Source: Ascidiimonas sp046199005 (GTDB lineage: Bacteria > Bacteroidota > Bacteroidia > Flavobacteriales > Flavobacteriaceae). From it: DNA of 64,000 bases. Below are positions 43,721-52,983 of this stretch, piece after piece. A program made the translations under genes and the position numbers. Every line of letters begins with the position of its first letter. Position 1 is the stretch's first letter. The DNA lies in contig CP176050.1 in the NCBI GenBank assembly GCA_046199005.1, positions 3,534,001 to 3,598,000 of the forward strand, written 5' to 3'. The notes under the pieces are model-generated. The model had not been told where the DNA came from. It saw nothing but the letters and a program-made list of their open reading frames with translations, and did no database searches.

Positions 43721-44998
43721 ATGATATCACACAAATACATAGTTGTCCTTCTTCTATTTTTTTCCGATTTGATATATAGCCAACAACCGGAATCCTCAGG
43801 AACAATAACCCTTGAGAACGCTTACACCTATGCGATAAAGAATTACCCTCTCATAAAAGACGGCCCCTTGATCGAAATGATCGAAGAGGCAAGTCTTTCG
43901 ATTATTGCAAAAAATAAACTACCCCGACTTAGCCTCAATGGTGTTGGACAGATTCAAAGTGAAAACATAGAATTAAGCCTAGGAGCGAATGACCTTAATG
44001 CGCCTCTGGAAACCTTTAATACCTACCTAAGCATGGAATACGATCTTTACGATGGTGGACTTAAAAAGGCGCAGAAAGAACAGCAAAGAGCTGCCTCAAA
44101 TGTAGACCGCTCCTTACTTGAAGTTCAATTAAATGCTACCAAAGAACGTGTAAACAATTTGCTATTTGGCATATTACTCTCCAGAAAACAGAAACTGATA
44201 CTCGAGACCTCCATTGAGAATCTTGATGCTGATATTCAAAGTAGAAAATCTGGATATAACAATGGTACTGTCTTGCAAAGTGAAGTCTACAAACTCGAGG
44301 TTAGAAAATTAGAGCTTACTTCAGACCTTTTTTCAGCTATCGGTGACCTAAATGCCTATACAGCCATGTTATCTCAGCTTCTTGGTGTTGAGGTAAATGA
44401 TGAAACTGTTTTTATTATTCCGCAATTCTCCTTTGGTGAGGATGCAATCGCTATAACCAGACCTGAATTAGAATTCTACGGCAATCGACGGACTTTATAC
44501 GCCGTACAGGTGAATTCCCTAAATGCCGCTTTGCGTCCTAAAATCTCTTTTTTTGCGCAAGGCGGTGTCGGGAATCCGAACCCTCTGAATTTTTCAGATT
44601 TCTCTACCTCCCCTTACGCTCTGGGCGGGGTAAAACTCGCATGGACCTTTACAAATTTCGGGAAACGCAAAAAAGAGAAACAATTGCTTGATCTTCAAAA
44701 GGAGCAGATTTTAGTGGACGAGCGTGAATTTATTTTTAATACCCAAAATACTGCAAATGAATATAGAGCTAAAATAGATGCTATTAAAAAGCAGATCAAA
44801 AATGACAGGGAAATTTATCTATTACAACAAGAGATCCTTTCTCAATCCAGGGTTCAACTTGATAATGGAGTGATCAAGTCTAATGATTACCTGACCGAAG
44901 TAAATGCAGCCATAAATGCTGCTCAGCAACTCGAATTTAAAAAAATTCAATTACAACAATACACGATCAAATACTTAACCCTCCTGGGGCAACTTTAA
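43721..44998 (+). CDS. TolC-family outer-membrane efflux protein
   Basis: This 425-residue exported protein has a signal peptide ending near LIYSQ. It has the TolC repeat organisation: paired long helices with ITLENAYTYAIKNYPLIKDG at the start, and a second repeat with GVIKSNDYLTEVNAAINAAQ. SMEYDLYDGGLKKAQKEQQR and KLAWTFTNFGKRKKEKQLLD are typical of the strand-helix junctions. It forms the outer-membrane exit duct of a tripartite efflux pump. It is the first gene of the operon controlled by the CecR-like regulator, and is followed by hlyD after 10 bp. Confidence 0.9.
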   Translation: MISHKYIVVLLLFFSDLIYSQQPESSGTITLENAYTYAIKNYPLIKDGPLIEMIEEASLSIIAKNKLPRLSLNGVGQIQSENIELSLGANDLNAPLETFNTYLSMEYDLYDGGLKKAQKEQQRAASNVDRSLLEVQLNATKERVNNLLFGILLSRKQKLILETSIENLDADIQSRKSGYNNGTVLQSEVYKLEVRKLELTSDLFSAIGDLNAYTAMLSQLLGVEVNDETVFIIPQFSFGEDAIAITRPELEFYGNRRTLYAVQVNSLNAALRPKISFFAQGGVGNPNPLNFSDFSTSPYALGGVKLAWTFTNFGKRKKEKQLLDLQKEQILVDEREFIFNTQNTANEYRAKIDAIKKQIKNDREIYLLQQEILSQSRVQLDNGVIKSNDYLTEVNAAINAAQQLEFKKIQLQQYTIKYLTLLGQL

Positions 44999-45008
44999 AT
45001 TTCATACA

Positions 45009-45905
45009 ATGAGATCATTCATACTAATTTTAATCTTTCTCTTACTAGTTAGTTGCAACGGTGATGAAAAGTCTGATGCCTACGGAAATTTCGAGGCTAC
45101 AGAGATAACAGTAAGTGCTAAGGGAAAAGGTGAACTCTTTCAGTTCGAGGTAAAGCAAGGATTAAGATTGTCAGAAAATGAAGTGGTAGGGGTTATTGAC
45201 ACCATAGCACTTCATCTTGACAAGTTAAGACTCAATGCCAATATAGAAGCATTAGACGATAAGTTAAAAGTAGCGGCTCCTGATATTGCGATATTAATTG
45301 AAGACAGGGCAAATCTGATACGAGAAAGAGACAGAACCTTAAGGCTATTTGAGGAAAAAGCAGCCACGCAACAACAATTAGACGACTATAACGGAAAAAT
45401 AGATCTTATCAATCAGCGTATCTCTTCAACCCGAAGAAGCACCAGTATTTCGAATCGTGCTGTGCTGGCAGAAAGAAAACCACTACAGGCACAAATCGCC
45501 ATAATTGATCAACAGATAAAAGATCACCTTATTAAAAGTCCAATTACAGGAACCGTGCTTACCAGATATGCAGAGTCAGGAGAATTAGTATCGCAGGGGG
45601 CTCCATTATTTTCAATAGCCAATCTGGAAACCCTTACGTTAAGAGCCTATACTTCAGCAGCTCTTCTTCAAAAAGTAAAACTCAACGATACGGTAACTGT
45701 TCTGGTAGATGATGGAAAAGAAGGTTATCAAAAACACTCTGGAAGAGTTTCCTGGATCGCAGATAAGGCAGAATTTACTCCTAAAACTATAGAGACCAAA
45801 GAAGAAAGAGTCAATCTGGTATATGCAATCGAAGTCGAAGTTGGAAACGATGGGAACCTTAAGATAGGAATGCCAGGTGAAATTATTTTTCAAAATCCCC
45901 TTTAG
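45009..45905 (+). CDS. HlyD/YbhG-type periplasmic adaptor lipoprotein
   Basis: This 298-residue membrane-fusion protein has a signal and lipobox (MRSFILILIFLLLVSCNGDE). The adaptor body has a lipoyl-like start (YGNFEATEITVSAKGKGELF), a coiled-coil hairpin around residues 75-165 (RDRTLRLFEEKAATQQQLDD) and the second lipoyl half (KSPITGTVLTRYAESGELVS), then a beta-barrel domain. It bridges the inner-membrane ABC transporter and TolC. It resembles YbhG. The next gene's ATG directly follows its stop, so translation is coupled. Confidence 0.9.
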   Translation: MRSFILILIFLLLVSCNGDEKSDAYGNFEATEITVSAKGKGELFQFEVKQGLRLSENEVVGVIDTIALHLDKLRLNANIEALDDKLKVAAPDIAILIEDRANLIRERDRTLRLFEEKAATQQQLDDYNGKIDLINQRISSTRRSTSISNRAVLAERKPLQAQIAIIDQQIKDHLIKSPITGTVLTRYAESGELVSQGAPLFSIANLETLTLRAYTSAALLQKVKLNDTVTVLVDDGKEGYQKHSGRVSWIADKAEFTPKTIETKEERVNLVYAIEVEVGNDGNLKIGMPGEIIFQNPL

Positions 45906-46811
45906 ATGCTGGCAATTCAGGTAGAAAATATAAGTAAAAACTATGGTAAGCTTCTTGCTCTGGATCAAGTTAGTTTTTCGGTAGAATCAGGAGAATTGTT
46001 TGGTTTGATCGGACCCGATGGAGCTGGTAAATCGACGCTGTTCAGGATTCTCACTACTTTACTGATCGCCGATAAGGGTAAAGCCACTGTGACTGGTGCT
46101 GATGTAGTCAATGGTTATAGAGAAATAAGGAAAAATGTTGGTTACATGCCTGGAAAATTTTCATTATATCAGGATCTGAGCGTAGAGGAAAATTTACATT
46201 TTTTTGCTACGATATTTGGTACTACGATCGCCGATAACTACGATCTTATCAAAGATATTTATGTTCAAATAGAACCTTTTAAGAATCGGCTTGCAGGGAA
46301 ACTATCCGGAGGAATGAAACAAAAACTTGCTCTGTGTTGTGCACTTATACATAAGCCTAATGTTCTTTTTCTGGATGAACCAACCACAGGAGTCGATGCA
46401 GTAAGCCGGAAGGAATTCTGGGATATGCTTCAATCACTAAAACAAAAAGATATTGCTATTCTGGTAAGTACCCCTTATATGGATGAAGCCAGTTTATGCG
46501 ATCGTATCGCACTCATTCAAAAAGGTAAGATCTTAAAAGTAGATAAACCGGAACAAATGATTGAAGACTTCAGGAAACCCTTATATGCTATAAAGACAAA
46601 CAACACCTATCAGGTCTTAAAACATTTAAGGAATCAGGATTTCACGGTAAGCGCATTGCCTTTTGGAGATTACATTCATCTTATTACAAAATTGGCCACA
46701 GAAACAAGGTTTATTAAAGATTCTATTGAAAGTAAAGGGTTAATGATCCATGAAGTAATTGCGATTAAAGCTACCATTGAAGATATTTTTTTAGATCTGT
46801 CTGATGAATAA
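45906..46811 (+). CDS. ABC efflux ATPase, first half of a split YbhF
   Basis: This 301-residue ATPase has Walker A GPDGAGKST near residue 39, the signature LSGGMKQKLALCCALIH, Walker B VLFLDEPTTGVD and the H-loop region reading LVSTPYMDEA. It corresponds to the N-terminal half of E. coli YbhF, where the two ATPase domains are one protein. The C-terminal 80 residues are an extra domain (YAIKTNNTYQVLKHLRNQ). The next ATPase gene overlaps it by 8 nt, so two separate subunits replace the fused one. It powers the two YbhS/R-like permeases. Confidence 0.9.
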   Translation: MLAIQVENISKNYGKLLALDQVSFSVESGELFGLIGPDGAGKSTLFRILTTLLIADKGKATVTGADVVNGYREIRKNVGYMPGKFSLYQDLSVEENLHFFATIFGTTIADNYDLIKDIYVQIEPFKNRLAGKLSGGMKQKLALCCALIHKPNVLFLDEPTTGVDAVSRKEFWDMLQSLKQKDIAILVSTPYMDEASLCDRIALIQKGKILKVDKPEQMIEDFRKPLYAIKTNNTYQVLKHLRNQDFTVSALPFGDYIHLITKLATETRFIKDSIESKGLMIHEVIAIKATIEDIFLDLSDE

Positions 46812-47544
46812 TGAAAGCCAACATAAACACGTAATTGAGGTCACCGAACTTACCAAAAAGTTCGGCGACTTTACCGCCGTTGATGCAATCTCTTTCACCG
46901 TGAATAAAGGGGAGATATTTGGCTTTCTGGGTGCCAATGGAGCAGGAAAAACCACTGCTATGAAAATGTTAAACGGACTCAGTAAGCCAACGTCCGGTTT
47001 TGGTACGGTAGCAGGCTTCAATATTCTTAAAGATGCTGAAAAAATAAAACGGCGTATTGGTTATATGTCACAGAAATTCAGTTTGTATGAAGACCTTACT
47101 ATCAAACAGAATATAAGGTTCTATGGTGGTATTTATGGATTATCCGCCATGAAAATAAAAGAAAAAACATTGCAAATACTGGAGGATCTACATCTGCAAA
47201 AAGTAGCCGACAAACTGGTGCGAGCTTTGCCTTTAGGATGGAAACAACGTCTCGCTTTTGCTATTTCAATGGTTCATGATCCTGATATCATTTTTCTGGA
47301 CGAACCTACGGGAGGTGTAGATCCTAAAGTACGCCGACAATTCTGGGAAGCTATTTACGCAGCTGCCCAAACAGGAAGCACCATGTTCGTCACCACACAT
47401 TATATGGATGAAGCCGAATATTGTGACAGGGTCTCTATTATGGTAGCAGGGAAAATCGAAGCATTAGATACACCGGAAAACTTAAAAACAAAATTCAATG
47501 CCGAATCTATGGATGAGGTTTTTTTAAAATTAGCACGCAATTAA
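46804..47544 (+). CDS. ABC efflux ATPase, second half of a split YbhF
   Basis: This 246-residue ATPase has Walker A GANGAGKTT and Walker B IIFLDEPTGGVD with the switch His in VTTHYMDEAEYCD. Its signature motif is the altered LPLGWKQRLAFA in place of LSGGQ, as in the C-terminal YbhF domain, so one of the two composite ATP sites is probably degenerate. It overlaps the previous ATPase by 8 nt and is followed by the DUF2141 gene. Together the two ATPases form the heterodimer that drives efflux. Confidence 0.9.
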   Translation: MNNESQHKHVIEVTELTKKFGDFTAVDAISFTVNKGEIFGFLGANGAGKTTAMKMLNGLSKPTSGFGTVAGFNILKDAEKIKRRIGYMSQKFSLYEDLTIKQNIRFYGGIYGLSAMKIKEKTLQILEDLHLQKVADKLVRALPLGWKQRLAFAISMVHDPDIIFLDEPTGGVDPKVRRQFWEAIYAAAQTGSTMFVTTHYMDEAEYCDRVSIMVAGKIEALDTPENLKTKFNAESMDEVFLKLARN

Positions 47545-47555
47545 TCGATCATATT

Positions 47556-48002
47556 ATGAAAAAAATAATCTTTTTAGTATGCACCCTAATACTTACCATG
47601 AGCTTTACAAATGAAACCTATCTTAAAGATGTAGAAAACGGAGAGATCAATGTTACCGTTAACACTATAAAAAGTAAAAAGGGACAGATTGTCTTCATGT
47701 TATTCAACCAGGACAAAGGCTTCCCAAAAGAAACAGAAATGGCCTTCAAAAAAGGGATAGTTACTCAATTCAATGAGACTGCCAGCTACTCTTTTCAAAA
47801 TATCCCGTACGGGAAATATGCGGTAGTTGTCTTTCATGATGAAGATTCTGATGGAGAGATCGCATCTAATTTTATAGGAATGCCAAAAGAGCCTGTCGGG
47901 GCTTCCAACCTCAACAGAATGAGTAAACCAACCTTTAAAAAGTGTGCTTTCGACCTTAATGAAGGCAAGAAGAAAATTTCCTTAAAATTTATAAACAAGT
48001 AA
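47556..48002 (+). CDS. DUF2141 exported protein within the efflux operon
   Basis: This 148-residue protein has a signal peptide (MKKIIFLVCTLILTMSFTNE). The DUF2141 body follows: GEINVTVNTIKSKKGQIVFM, FQNIPYGKYAVVVFHDEDSD and GEIASNFIGMPKEPVGASNL. The Asp-rich HDEDSDGE stretch is typical and could bind a metal. The mature protein is likely periplasmic. The function of DUF2141 is unknown. It sits 11 bp after the second ATPase and 6 bp before the first permease, so it is firmly inside the operon. Confidence 0.87.
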   Translation: MKKIIFLVCTLILTMSFTNETYLKDVENGEINVTVNTIKSKKGQIVFMLFNQDKGFPKETEMAFKKGIVTQFNETASYSFQNIPYGKYAVVVFHDEDSDGEIASNFIGMPKEPVGASNLNRMSKPTFKKCAFDLNEGKKKISLKFINK

Positions 48003-48008
48003 TAAGAG

Positions 48009-49118
48009 ATGCTGCGCGTTTTTTTAGCCTTTGTAAAAAAAGAGTTTTATCACATTCTACGTGATAAGCGCACGCTTCTTATTCTTTTTGGAATGCCTTT
48101 AGCACAGATCTTAATTTTTGGTTATGCCGTAACCAATGAATTCAAAGACGCCAGAATCGATGTTTTTGATCGTGCCAAAGACAACGCCAGCCAAGAACTG
48201 ATCTATCATTTGCAAAGCTCAGGAAATTTTATTGTAAACCAATTTATTACTTCTATAGACAATATTGAAAACGGAATGAAAGCCGGTGATTCTAAGTTGG
48301 TATTGGTGATTCCGGAAGATTTTGCAAAATCCCTGAAAAAAACGCAGCCTGTTACAGTTCAATTACTGGCAGACGGCTCAGACCCAAACAACGCAACAAC
48401 ACTGGTACAATATGTAAACGAGATGTTGCGCACATTTCGAAATGACCAGGTCGCCAACAAAACAGATGCCTTTCAGATTCACGTTGAGACCAGAATGCTG
48501 TACAATCCTCAATTAATAAGTGCCTATAATTTTGTTCCCGGAACGATCGCACTGATCCTTTTGATAATCTGTGCCATGCTTACTTCGTTAACCATATCCA
48601 GAGAAAAAGAATTGGGCACTATGGAAATCTTACTGGTTTCCCCCTTGCCTCCGCTCATCATAATTTTAGGAAAGGTATCACCATATGCCTTGTTATCTTT
48701 TGTGAATGCGCTCATCGTTCTGCTTATAGGTTATTTCGTTTTTGATGTACCGATAAGAGGTAGTTTACTCCTGCTATTGTTCATGTGTATGCTTTATGTG
48801 ATCACGGCACTTTCTTTAGGAACTTTGATCTCTACAGCTTCTAACACGCAACAAAGTGCCATGATGAAGTCACTGATGGGGCTTATGTTGCCTTCCATGA
48901 TCTTGTCTGGTTTTATTTTTCCGCTTGCAAGTATGCCTACTGTACTTCAATATTTAGGTAAGATAGTTCCCGCTACCTACTTCATTGAAATTTTAAAGGG
49001 GGTGATGCTCAGAGGTGTTGGTTTACAACATATTCTTTTTGATTTTTTAATATTGATTTTGATGACAGTTGTTTTTCTTGCGCTTACGTGGAGAAATTTT
49101 AAAATTCGATTGGAATAA
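48009..49118 (+). CDS. ABC-2 efflux permease (YbhS/YbhR-like), first
   Basis: This 369-residue ABC-2 permease has one N-terminal helix, a large periplasmic domain (residues 40-175) and five C-terminal helices. FVKKEFYHILRDKRTLLILF and the conserved TISREKELGTMEILLVSPLP, FLALTW and GFIFPLASMPTVLQYLGKIV are typical of YbhS/YbhR. It pairs with the second permease to form the transmembrane channel of the pump. It is followed by that gene after 20 bp. Confidence 0.9.
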   Translation: MLRVFLAFVKKEFYHILRDKRTLLILFGMPLAQILIFGYAVTNEFKDARIDVFDRAKDNASQELIYHLQSSGNFIVNQFITSIDNIENGMKAGDSKLVLVIPEDFAKSLKKTQPVTVQLLADGSDPNNATTLVQYVNEMLRTFRNDQVANKTDAFQIHVETRMLYNPQLISAYNFVPGTIALILLIICAMLTSLTISREKELGTMEILLVSPLPPLIIILGKVSPYALLSFVNALIVLLIGYFVFDVPIRGSLLLLLFMCMLYVITALSLGTLISTASNTQQSAMMKSLMGLMLPSMILSGFIFPLASMPTVLQYLGKIVPATYFIEILKGVMLRGVGLQHILFDFLILILMTVVFLALTWRNFKIRLE

Positions 49119-49138
49119 CACTTCATAATTCTAAGAAA

Positions 49139-50260
49139 ATGAAAATATTAAGGTATCTCATACAGAAAGAATTTATCCAGATCTTCAGGGACAAAACCTT
49201 GCTTCCTATGATGACAGTGTTGCCAATCGTTCAACTTATTCTCTTATCAAATGCTGCTTCAAATGAAGTTAAAAATGTAAGAATCGCAGTAATCGACAAA
49301 GATCAGTCAGAAATTTCAAGAACCCTCTCGGGAAAGATAAGAGCTAATGAACGTTTTACTTTAGTGGCAACCCCTTTTGATAATAGAGATGCCATGGAGT
49401 TAATGCAGGGAGATGAGGTAGATTTAATTCTGGAGATCCCAGCTAATTTTCAACGCGATTATTACAGAGGTCAATCACCGAAGCTTCAAACATTGGTGAA
49501 TGCTATTAATGGGCAGCAGGCTACTGTAGGGTCTGGTTATTTGAATGCGATCATTCGGTCTCTGAACAATCATATTAGGCTTAACGAGCCACAGATCACT
49601 TCTGCCGCACGCAAACCCGGTACTATCGTCTTATCTGATAATAGTTGGTATAATCCAGAGTTAAAATACCCTCATTTCATGGCGCCAGGCATACTGGCAG
49701 AACTTACTGCTTTATTAACGATCATATTATCGGCTATGAATATTGTGAAAGAAAGAGAGATCGGAACCATCGAACAAATCAATGTAACACCAATCAAAAA
49801 ATGGCAGTTTATTTTGGGTAAACTGGTTCCATTTTTATGTATCGGGCTTTTTGTCCTCACCGTAGGTTTAATTGTAAGTAAATTGGTTTTTAACATCCCC
49901 ATTGAAGGTAATATTGCCTTAGTTTTTGCTTACGCATTCGTAAATATTGTCTGCGTGCTTGGTCTTGGCCTTTTGATTTCCAATTTTGCTGAAACACAGC
50001 AACAAGCCATTTTCGTAGCATTCTTCTTCATCATGATCTTCATTTTGATGTGTGGTTTATTTACTCCTATAGACAGTATGCCGCGATGGGCACAATATGC
50101 TACCATCCCTAATCCCCTTGCTCATTTTATCTCTGTAACCCGTAAAGTACTTCTTAAAGGAAGTGGATTACCTGATATTAAATGGGAATTCTTTTACACC
50201 ATTATACTCGCTATTATTTTTAACTCGGCGGCCGTTTGGAGTTACAAAAAACAACAATGA
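49139..50260 (+). CDS. ABC-2 efflux permease (YbhS/YbhR-like), second
   Basis: This 373-residue ABC-2 permease has the same layout as its partner. Its opening is RYLIQKEFIQIFRDKTLLPM and its cytoplasmic loop is NIVKEREIGTIEQINVTPIK. FTPIDSMPRWAQYATIPNPL is the periplasmic loop before the last helix. It forms the heterodimeric channel with the first permease. Its last codons overlap the ATG of the phospholipase gene (50257), so the phospholipase is translationally coupled to the pump. Confidence 0.9.
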   Translation: MKILRYLIQKEFIQIFRDKTLLPMMTVLPIVQLILLSNAASNEVKNVRIAVIDKDQSEISRTLSGKIRANERFTLVATPFDNRDAMELMQGDEVDLILEIPANFQRDYYRGQSPKLQTLVNAINGQQATVGSGYLNAIIRSLNNHIRLNEPQITSAARKPGTIVLSDNSWYNPELKYPHFMAPGILAELTALLTIILSAMNIVKEREIGTIEQINVTPIKKWQFILGKLVPFLCIGLFVLTVGLIVSKLVFNIPIEGNIALVFAYAFVNIVCVLGLGLLISNFAETQQQAIFVAFFFIMIFILMCGLFTPIDSMPRWAQYATIPNPLAHFISVTRKVLLKGSGLPDIKWEFFYTIILAIIFNSAAVWSYKKQQ

Positions 50261-51099
50261 AAATTCAATACAAAAAAAAGCTTTTCAATGTAGTTCTATT
50301 TGTATTGACAGGAATTCTGTCTGATCTCGCCATGGCACAATCCCTTAAAAAACCCGATAGTACCAATTATAAAAAATACATCAAGAGTCTTCCCAGTTTT
50401 ACCATCTTTGGGGACAATTATTTTGTAACAGGAACTTCTTTAGAAGACGAAATATCTCCGCAAACCAGTGATGCCAAATTTCAATTAGGGTTCAGGCAGC
50501 GTTTGACCGACTTTGAACTACCCTGGGATACATTTTTATATTTTACGTATCGCCAAAAAGCTTTCTGGAATATTTATGAGGACAGCTTCCCTTTTCGCGA
50601 GATCAACTACAATCCGGCATTAGGGATTGCGAAACTTTTTGCGGATGAAAATGGAATCACAGGAGGATTGTGGTTCGCTTTTGAGCACGAATCGAACGGT
50701 AGAGATGAAGAAAATTCAAGAAGCTGGAACTATTTTTCAGTACAATATTTCAAACCGCTCAGGAACCTCTGGTTATTCAGGATGAAAACCTGGTTACCTG
50801 TCGGAAGTATGTCAGACAATCCAGATATAACTGACTATAGAGGATATTTTGAGGCAGGAGCAACCTACAAGCCGGTAAACAATCTATTCCTTGAGATTGA
50901 TGTAAGACAGGCTTTTCATCGTCGATGGCGTGGTAGTCTTAAAGCGGGTATTAGCTTTAAGATTTCAAAAAAAAGCAATCAGTTTTTATACCTCCAGTAT
51001 TTTGGAGGATATTCCGAAGATCTTATCAATTACAATGAACATGTAAGTCGGTTAAGAATAGGGATCGCCTTCAAAGAATTGTTCTATAATTTCAAATAA
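50257..51099 (+). CDS. Outer-membrane phospholipase A (OMPLA-like)
   Basis: I chose the ATG at 50257 (MKIQYKKKLFNVVLFVLTGI), which gives a signal peptide ending in MAQ and overlaps the permease stop (ATGA). The 280-residue protein has the OMPLA catalytic motif HESNGRDEENSRSWNY, where His, Ser and the downstream Asn match the His-Ser-Asn triad. The barrel strands include TFLYFTYRQKAFWNIYEDSF and GYFEAGATYKPVNNLFLEID. It hydrolyses phospholipids in the outer membrane when activated. Its place as the last gene of an efflux operon is unusual and suggests a role in outer-membrane homeostasis during drug or envelope stress (inference). Confidence 0.85.
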   Translation: MKIQYKKKLFNVVLFVLTGILSDLAMAQSLKKPDSTNYKKYIKSLPSFTIFGDNYFVTGTSLEDEISPQTSDAKFQLGFRQRLTDFELPWDTFLYFTYRQKAFWNIYEDSFPFREINYNPALGIAKLFADENGITGGLWFAFEHESNGRDEENSRSWNYFSVQYFKPLRNLWLFRMKTWLPVGSMSDNPDITDYRGYFEAGATYKPVNNLFLEIDVRQAFHRRWRGSLKAGISFKISKKSNQFLYLQYFGGYSEDLINYNEHVSRLRIGIAFKELFYNFK

Positions 51100-51164
51100 A
51101 GAGTATTTCTGTATCTTTCTTTTGAGTTCTGTGATATGGAATCGATAATTATTGAATCTTTTGC

Positions 51165-51329
51165 ATGACTGCTATTGCAAAAAACATAAGTTCGGAAAAC
51201 TTAATTTTAAATTGTCCTATCTGTCAGAAGGAGGTCAGAACTACATATTTAAACGACTGTAAATTTACAGAAAGCATTCACGCTTTGCTAAAACACCCGC
51301 TTGGGACACTACCAATAGTAATGAACTAG
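51165..51329 (+). CDS. Doubtful small ORF with a CxxC motif
   Basis: A 54-codon frame, starting MTAIAKNISSENLILNCPIC, has one CPIC motif and then mixed sequence, ending inside the 3' repeat at 51327. It may be a gene fragment (a zinc-ribbon start) brought in by the mobile region. No ribosome binding site is evident. The rest of 51100-51326 shows no gene. Confidence 0.25.
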   Translation: MTAIAKNISSENLILNCPICQKEVRTTYLNDCKFTESIHALLKHPLGTLPIVMN

Positions 51330-51417
51330 GAAAAACGATAACATATACTTCCTTTAATTACAGTTTATCAATAACTTAATTTTTTGATGAGTATATATCC
51401 TAATTTGAAACTTTACC
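51327..51417 (-). repeat. 3' cassette repeat, copy at cassette 3 (91 bp)
   Basis: This aligns over its whole length with 54531-54621 (shared starts GGAAAAACGAT, centre TTTATCAATAACTTAA, end TCCTAATTTGAAACNTTACC). It ends in an IS1-type terminal word at 51398-51417. The stop codon of the lipoprotein gene 51400-51861 lies inside it. DNA just in front of it (GGGACACTACC at 51303-51313) parallels the terminal word at 54473-54493. Confidence 0.7.
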
Positions 51418-51861
51418 TAGAGGCTCTAACAAATAATTATCGTTTCCACTTCGAAAGATTTTAAATTTTGATTCTTTGGAGTGAATTTTTATTGATCTCT
51501 CAAAATCTAAATATTCTATATTGGAGAAACCATATTTTGTTGGTTCAATAATTATTTTTTTTACGACCTCTCCTTGATAAATAAAAATATACAATACTAA
51601 ACTGTCTGGAACATCATCGCAATTGCAATGCATTCCAATTATTTCATTAATTGAATCAGTATGCATAAATTCTCTAAAAATATAAAGCGTATCCCATTGA
51701 AATTCGTAAACCTTTTTCAAATCAATTATTTTTTCATCTGAATAGGAGTTAACAATTTCCTCAATTTCATAAAATAATTTTCCCGGCGATTCATAATTTT
51801 GACAAGCGGCTAATAGCCATGATGAAAGCATGATTATACTTTTTAAATCTCTAATTCTCAT
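51400..51861 (-). CDS. Lipoprotein downstream of orphan tip 3, possible immunity protein
   Basis: This 153-residue protein has a signal with lipobox LLAAC (IIMLSSWLLAACQNYESPGK), so it is exported and lipidated. The mature part is acidic and hydrophobic, with CNCD in the middle (IGMHCNCDDVPDSLVLYIFI). The family is not recognised. It is the gene after the tip-3 cassette and takes the position held in the other two cassettes by exported immunity candidates. Its last codons are supplied by the 3' repeat (KVSN), so its original C-terminus may have been changed by the repeat insertion. A gap of 138 bp separates it from the tip-3 frame. Confidence 0.5.
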   Translation of the reverse strand: MRIRDLKSIIMLSSWLLAACQNYESPGKLFYEIEEIVNSYSDEKIIDLKKVYEFQWDTLYIFREFMHTDSINEIIGMHCNCDDVPDSLVLYIFIYQGEVVKKIIIEPTKYGFSNIEYLDFERSIKIHSKESKFKIFRSGNDNYLLEPLGKVSN

Positions 51862-51999
51862 TATTTATAGCTTGAGGTTTCCCGTTATCATCCAATTTTC
51901 CTAATCTTTCTTCGATTGCTTGACGTGAAGGCTTCCCTATTTTTGAAGACTTACTGTGTCATTGTAGCCTTCCCTAAAAATACTAAGCTTGCATTCGTG

Positions 52000-52953
52000 T
52001 CAAAATTTAATCAAGTATTTTCCGATTATTATAGGTCCAAAGAAAAACAAAAGACTTATTAAAAAGTAAGCAACATACAATCTCCCTTTTCTATAATTAT
52101 ATTTTTCAATAATTTTTAAATACCTGTCATTTTTAAAAATTAGCAAATAATTTAATCCTAAAAACGGAACAAAAAAAAGTATGATACCAGATAGTGCACT
52201 ATCCAATGTTTCACCGGGAAACAGATTAATTTCAAATGGAAGATTATAGTTAATACCAAAAGATGAAAGAATTATAGAAACTGTAAATAAATTCAACCCC
52301 TGAATTATAGAAATAGGTATAATCGTATAAACCTTCCAATTTCTTAAATGCCCATGTTTTTCCCTTTCATATTTGATTGCATCAGTCCATATTTTATAAT
52401 ATAATTTTAACATATATTGTTCTTTTTGATTCGATATATCGTAAACCAACCGTGCAGTGAAATACACAACTGTCACTCCTGTAATTGCCCATCTAATCGG
52501 GTTAGACGCTAAGAATACAGTTGCAGCAATACTTGCCGCACCTACTCCCGCATCAGCAATATCCCATCCATTGACATTTTCCCATCCACCAGCTTGATAA
52601 TCTTTATTAATATGATTTAAACAATTTCCAAGACCATAGATGGATCCCGCTAAGCCAGCCCCTCTAACAAATTTTAAATATCTGCCTGTTGTTTTTAATA
52701 TTTCTCCCGTTTTTTCTGCATTTTGTAAAAGCCCATCTTTGATAGAATTACCTACCAAAAATGCTGATGTTTTTCTATTCCAATCATTAATGTTATGAGA
52801 TGAATTGGAAGAATTTATTTCCAAATCAAAAGTAAAATCAAAATTGGTTAAATTATCACCTAAGTTGCCAAAAAAGCGTTGATAAAAAATATGAGTTGCA
52901 TCTTCACCATAGATTCGAAACACTTCATCGGTTCCCTCTGCACCTGATGCCAT
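52000..52953 (-). CDS. Orphan Rhs tip 3 fused in frame to a small membrane protein
   Basis: This 317-residue frame has two parts. Residues 1-180 (GTDEVFRIYGEDATHIFYQR to WDIADAGVGAASIAATVFLA) look like the distal part of an Rhs C-terminal tip, with a Gly/Ala-rich end. Residues 181-317 begin MLKLYYKIWTDAIKYEREKH, have 3-4 hydrophobic segments and resemble small membrane proteins that follow Rhs genes in flavobacteria. The second part could be translated alone from the ATG at 52413, since AAAAAGAA lies before it. The frame is continuous upstream with 52984-53502 except for a TAA at 52984-52986. The toxin activity is not recognised. The join may come from loss of a tip stop codon. Confidence 0.5.
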   Translation of the reverse strand: MASGAEGTDEVFRIYGEDATHIFYQRFFGNLGDNLTNFDFTFDLEINSSNSSHNINDWNRKTSAFLVGNSIKDGLLQNAEKTGEILKTTGRYLKFVRGAGLAGSIYGLGNCLNHINKDYQAGGWENVNGWDIADAGVGAASIAATVFLASNPIRWAITGVTVVYFTARLVYDISNQKEQYMLKLYYKIWTDAIKYEREKHGHLRNWKVYTIIPISIIQGLNLFTVSIILSSFGINYNLPFEINLFPGETLDSALSGIILFFVPFLGLNYLLIFKNDRYLKIIEKYNYRKGRLYVAYFLISLLFFFGPIIIGKYLIKF

Positions 52954-52983
52954 AAAATCTATCTCACCTTCTTGAAATTGAAA

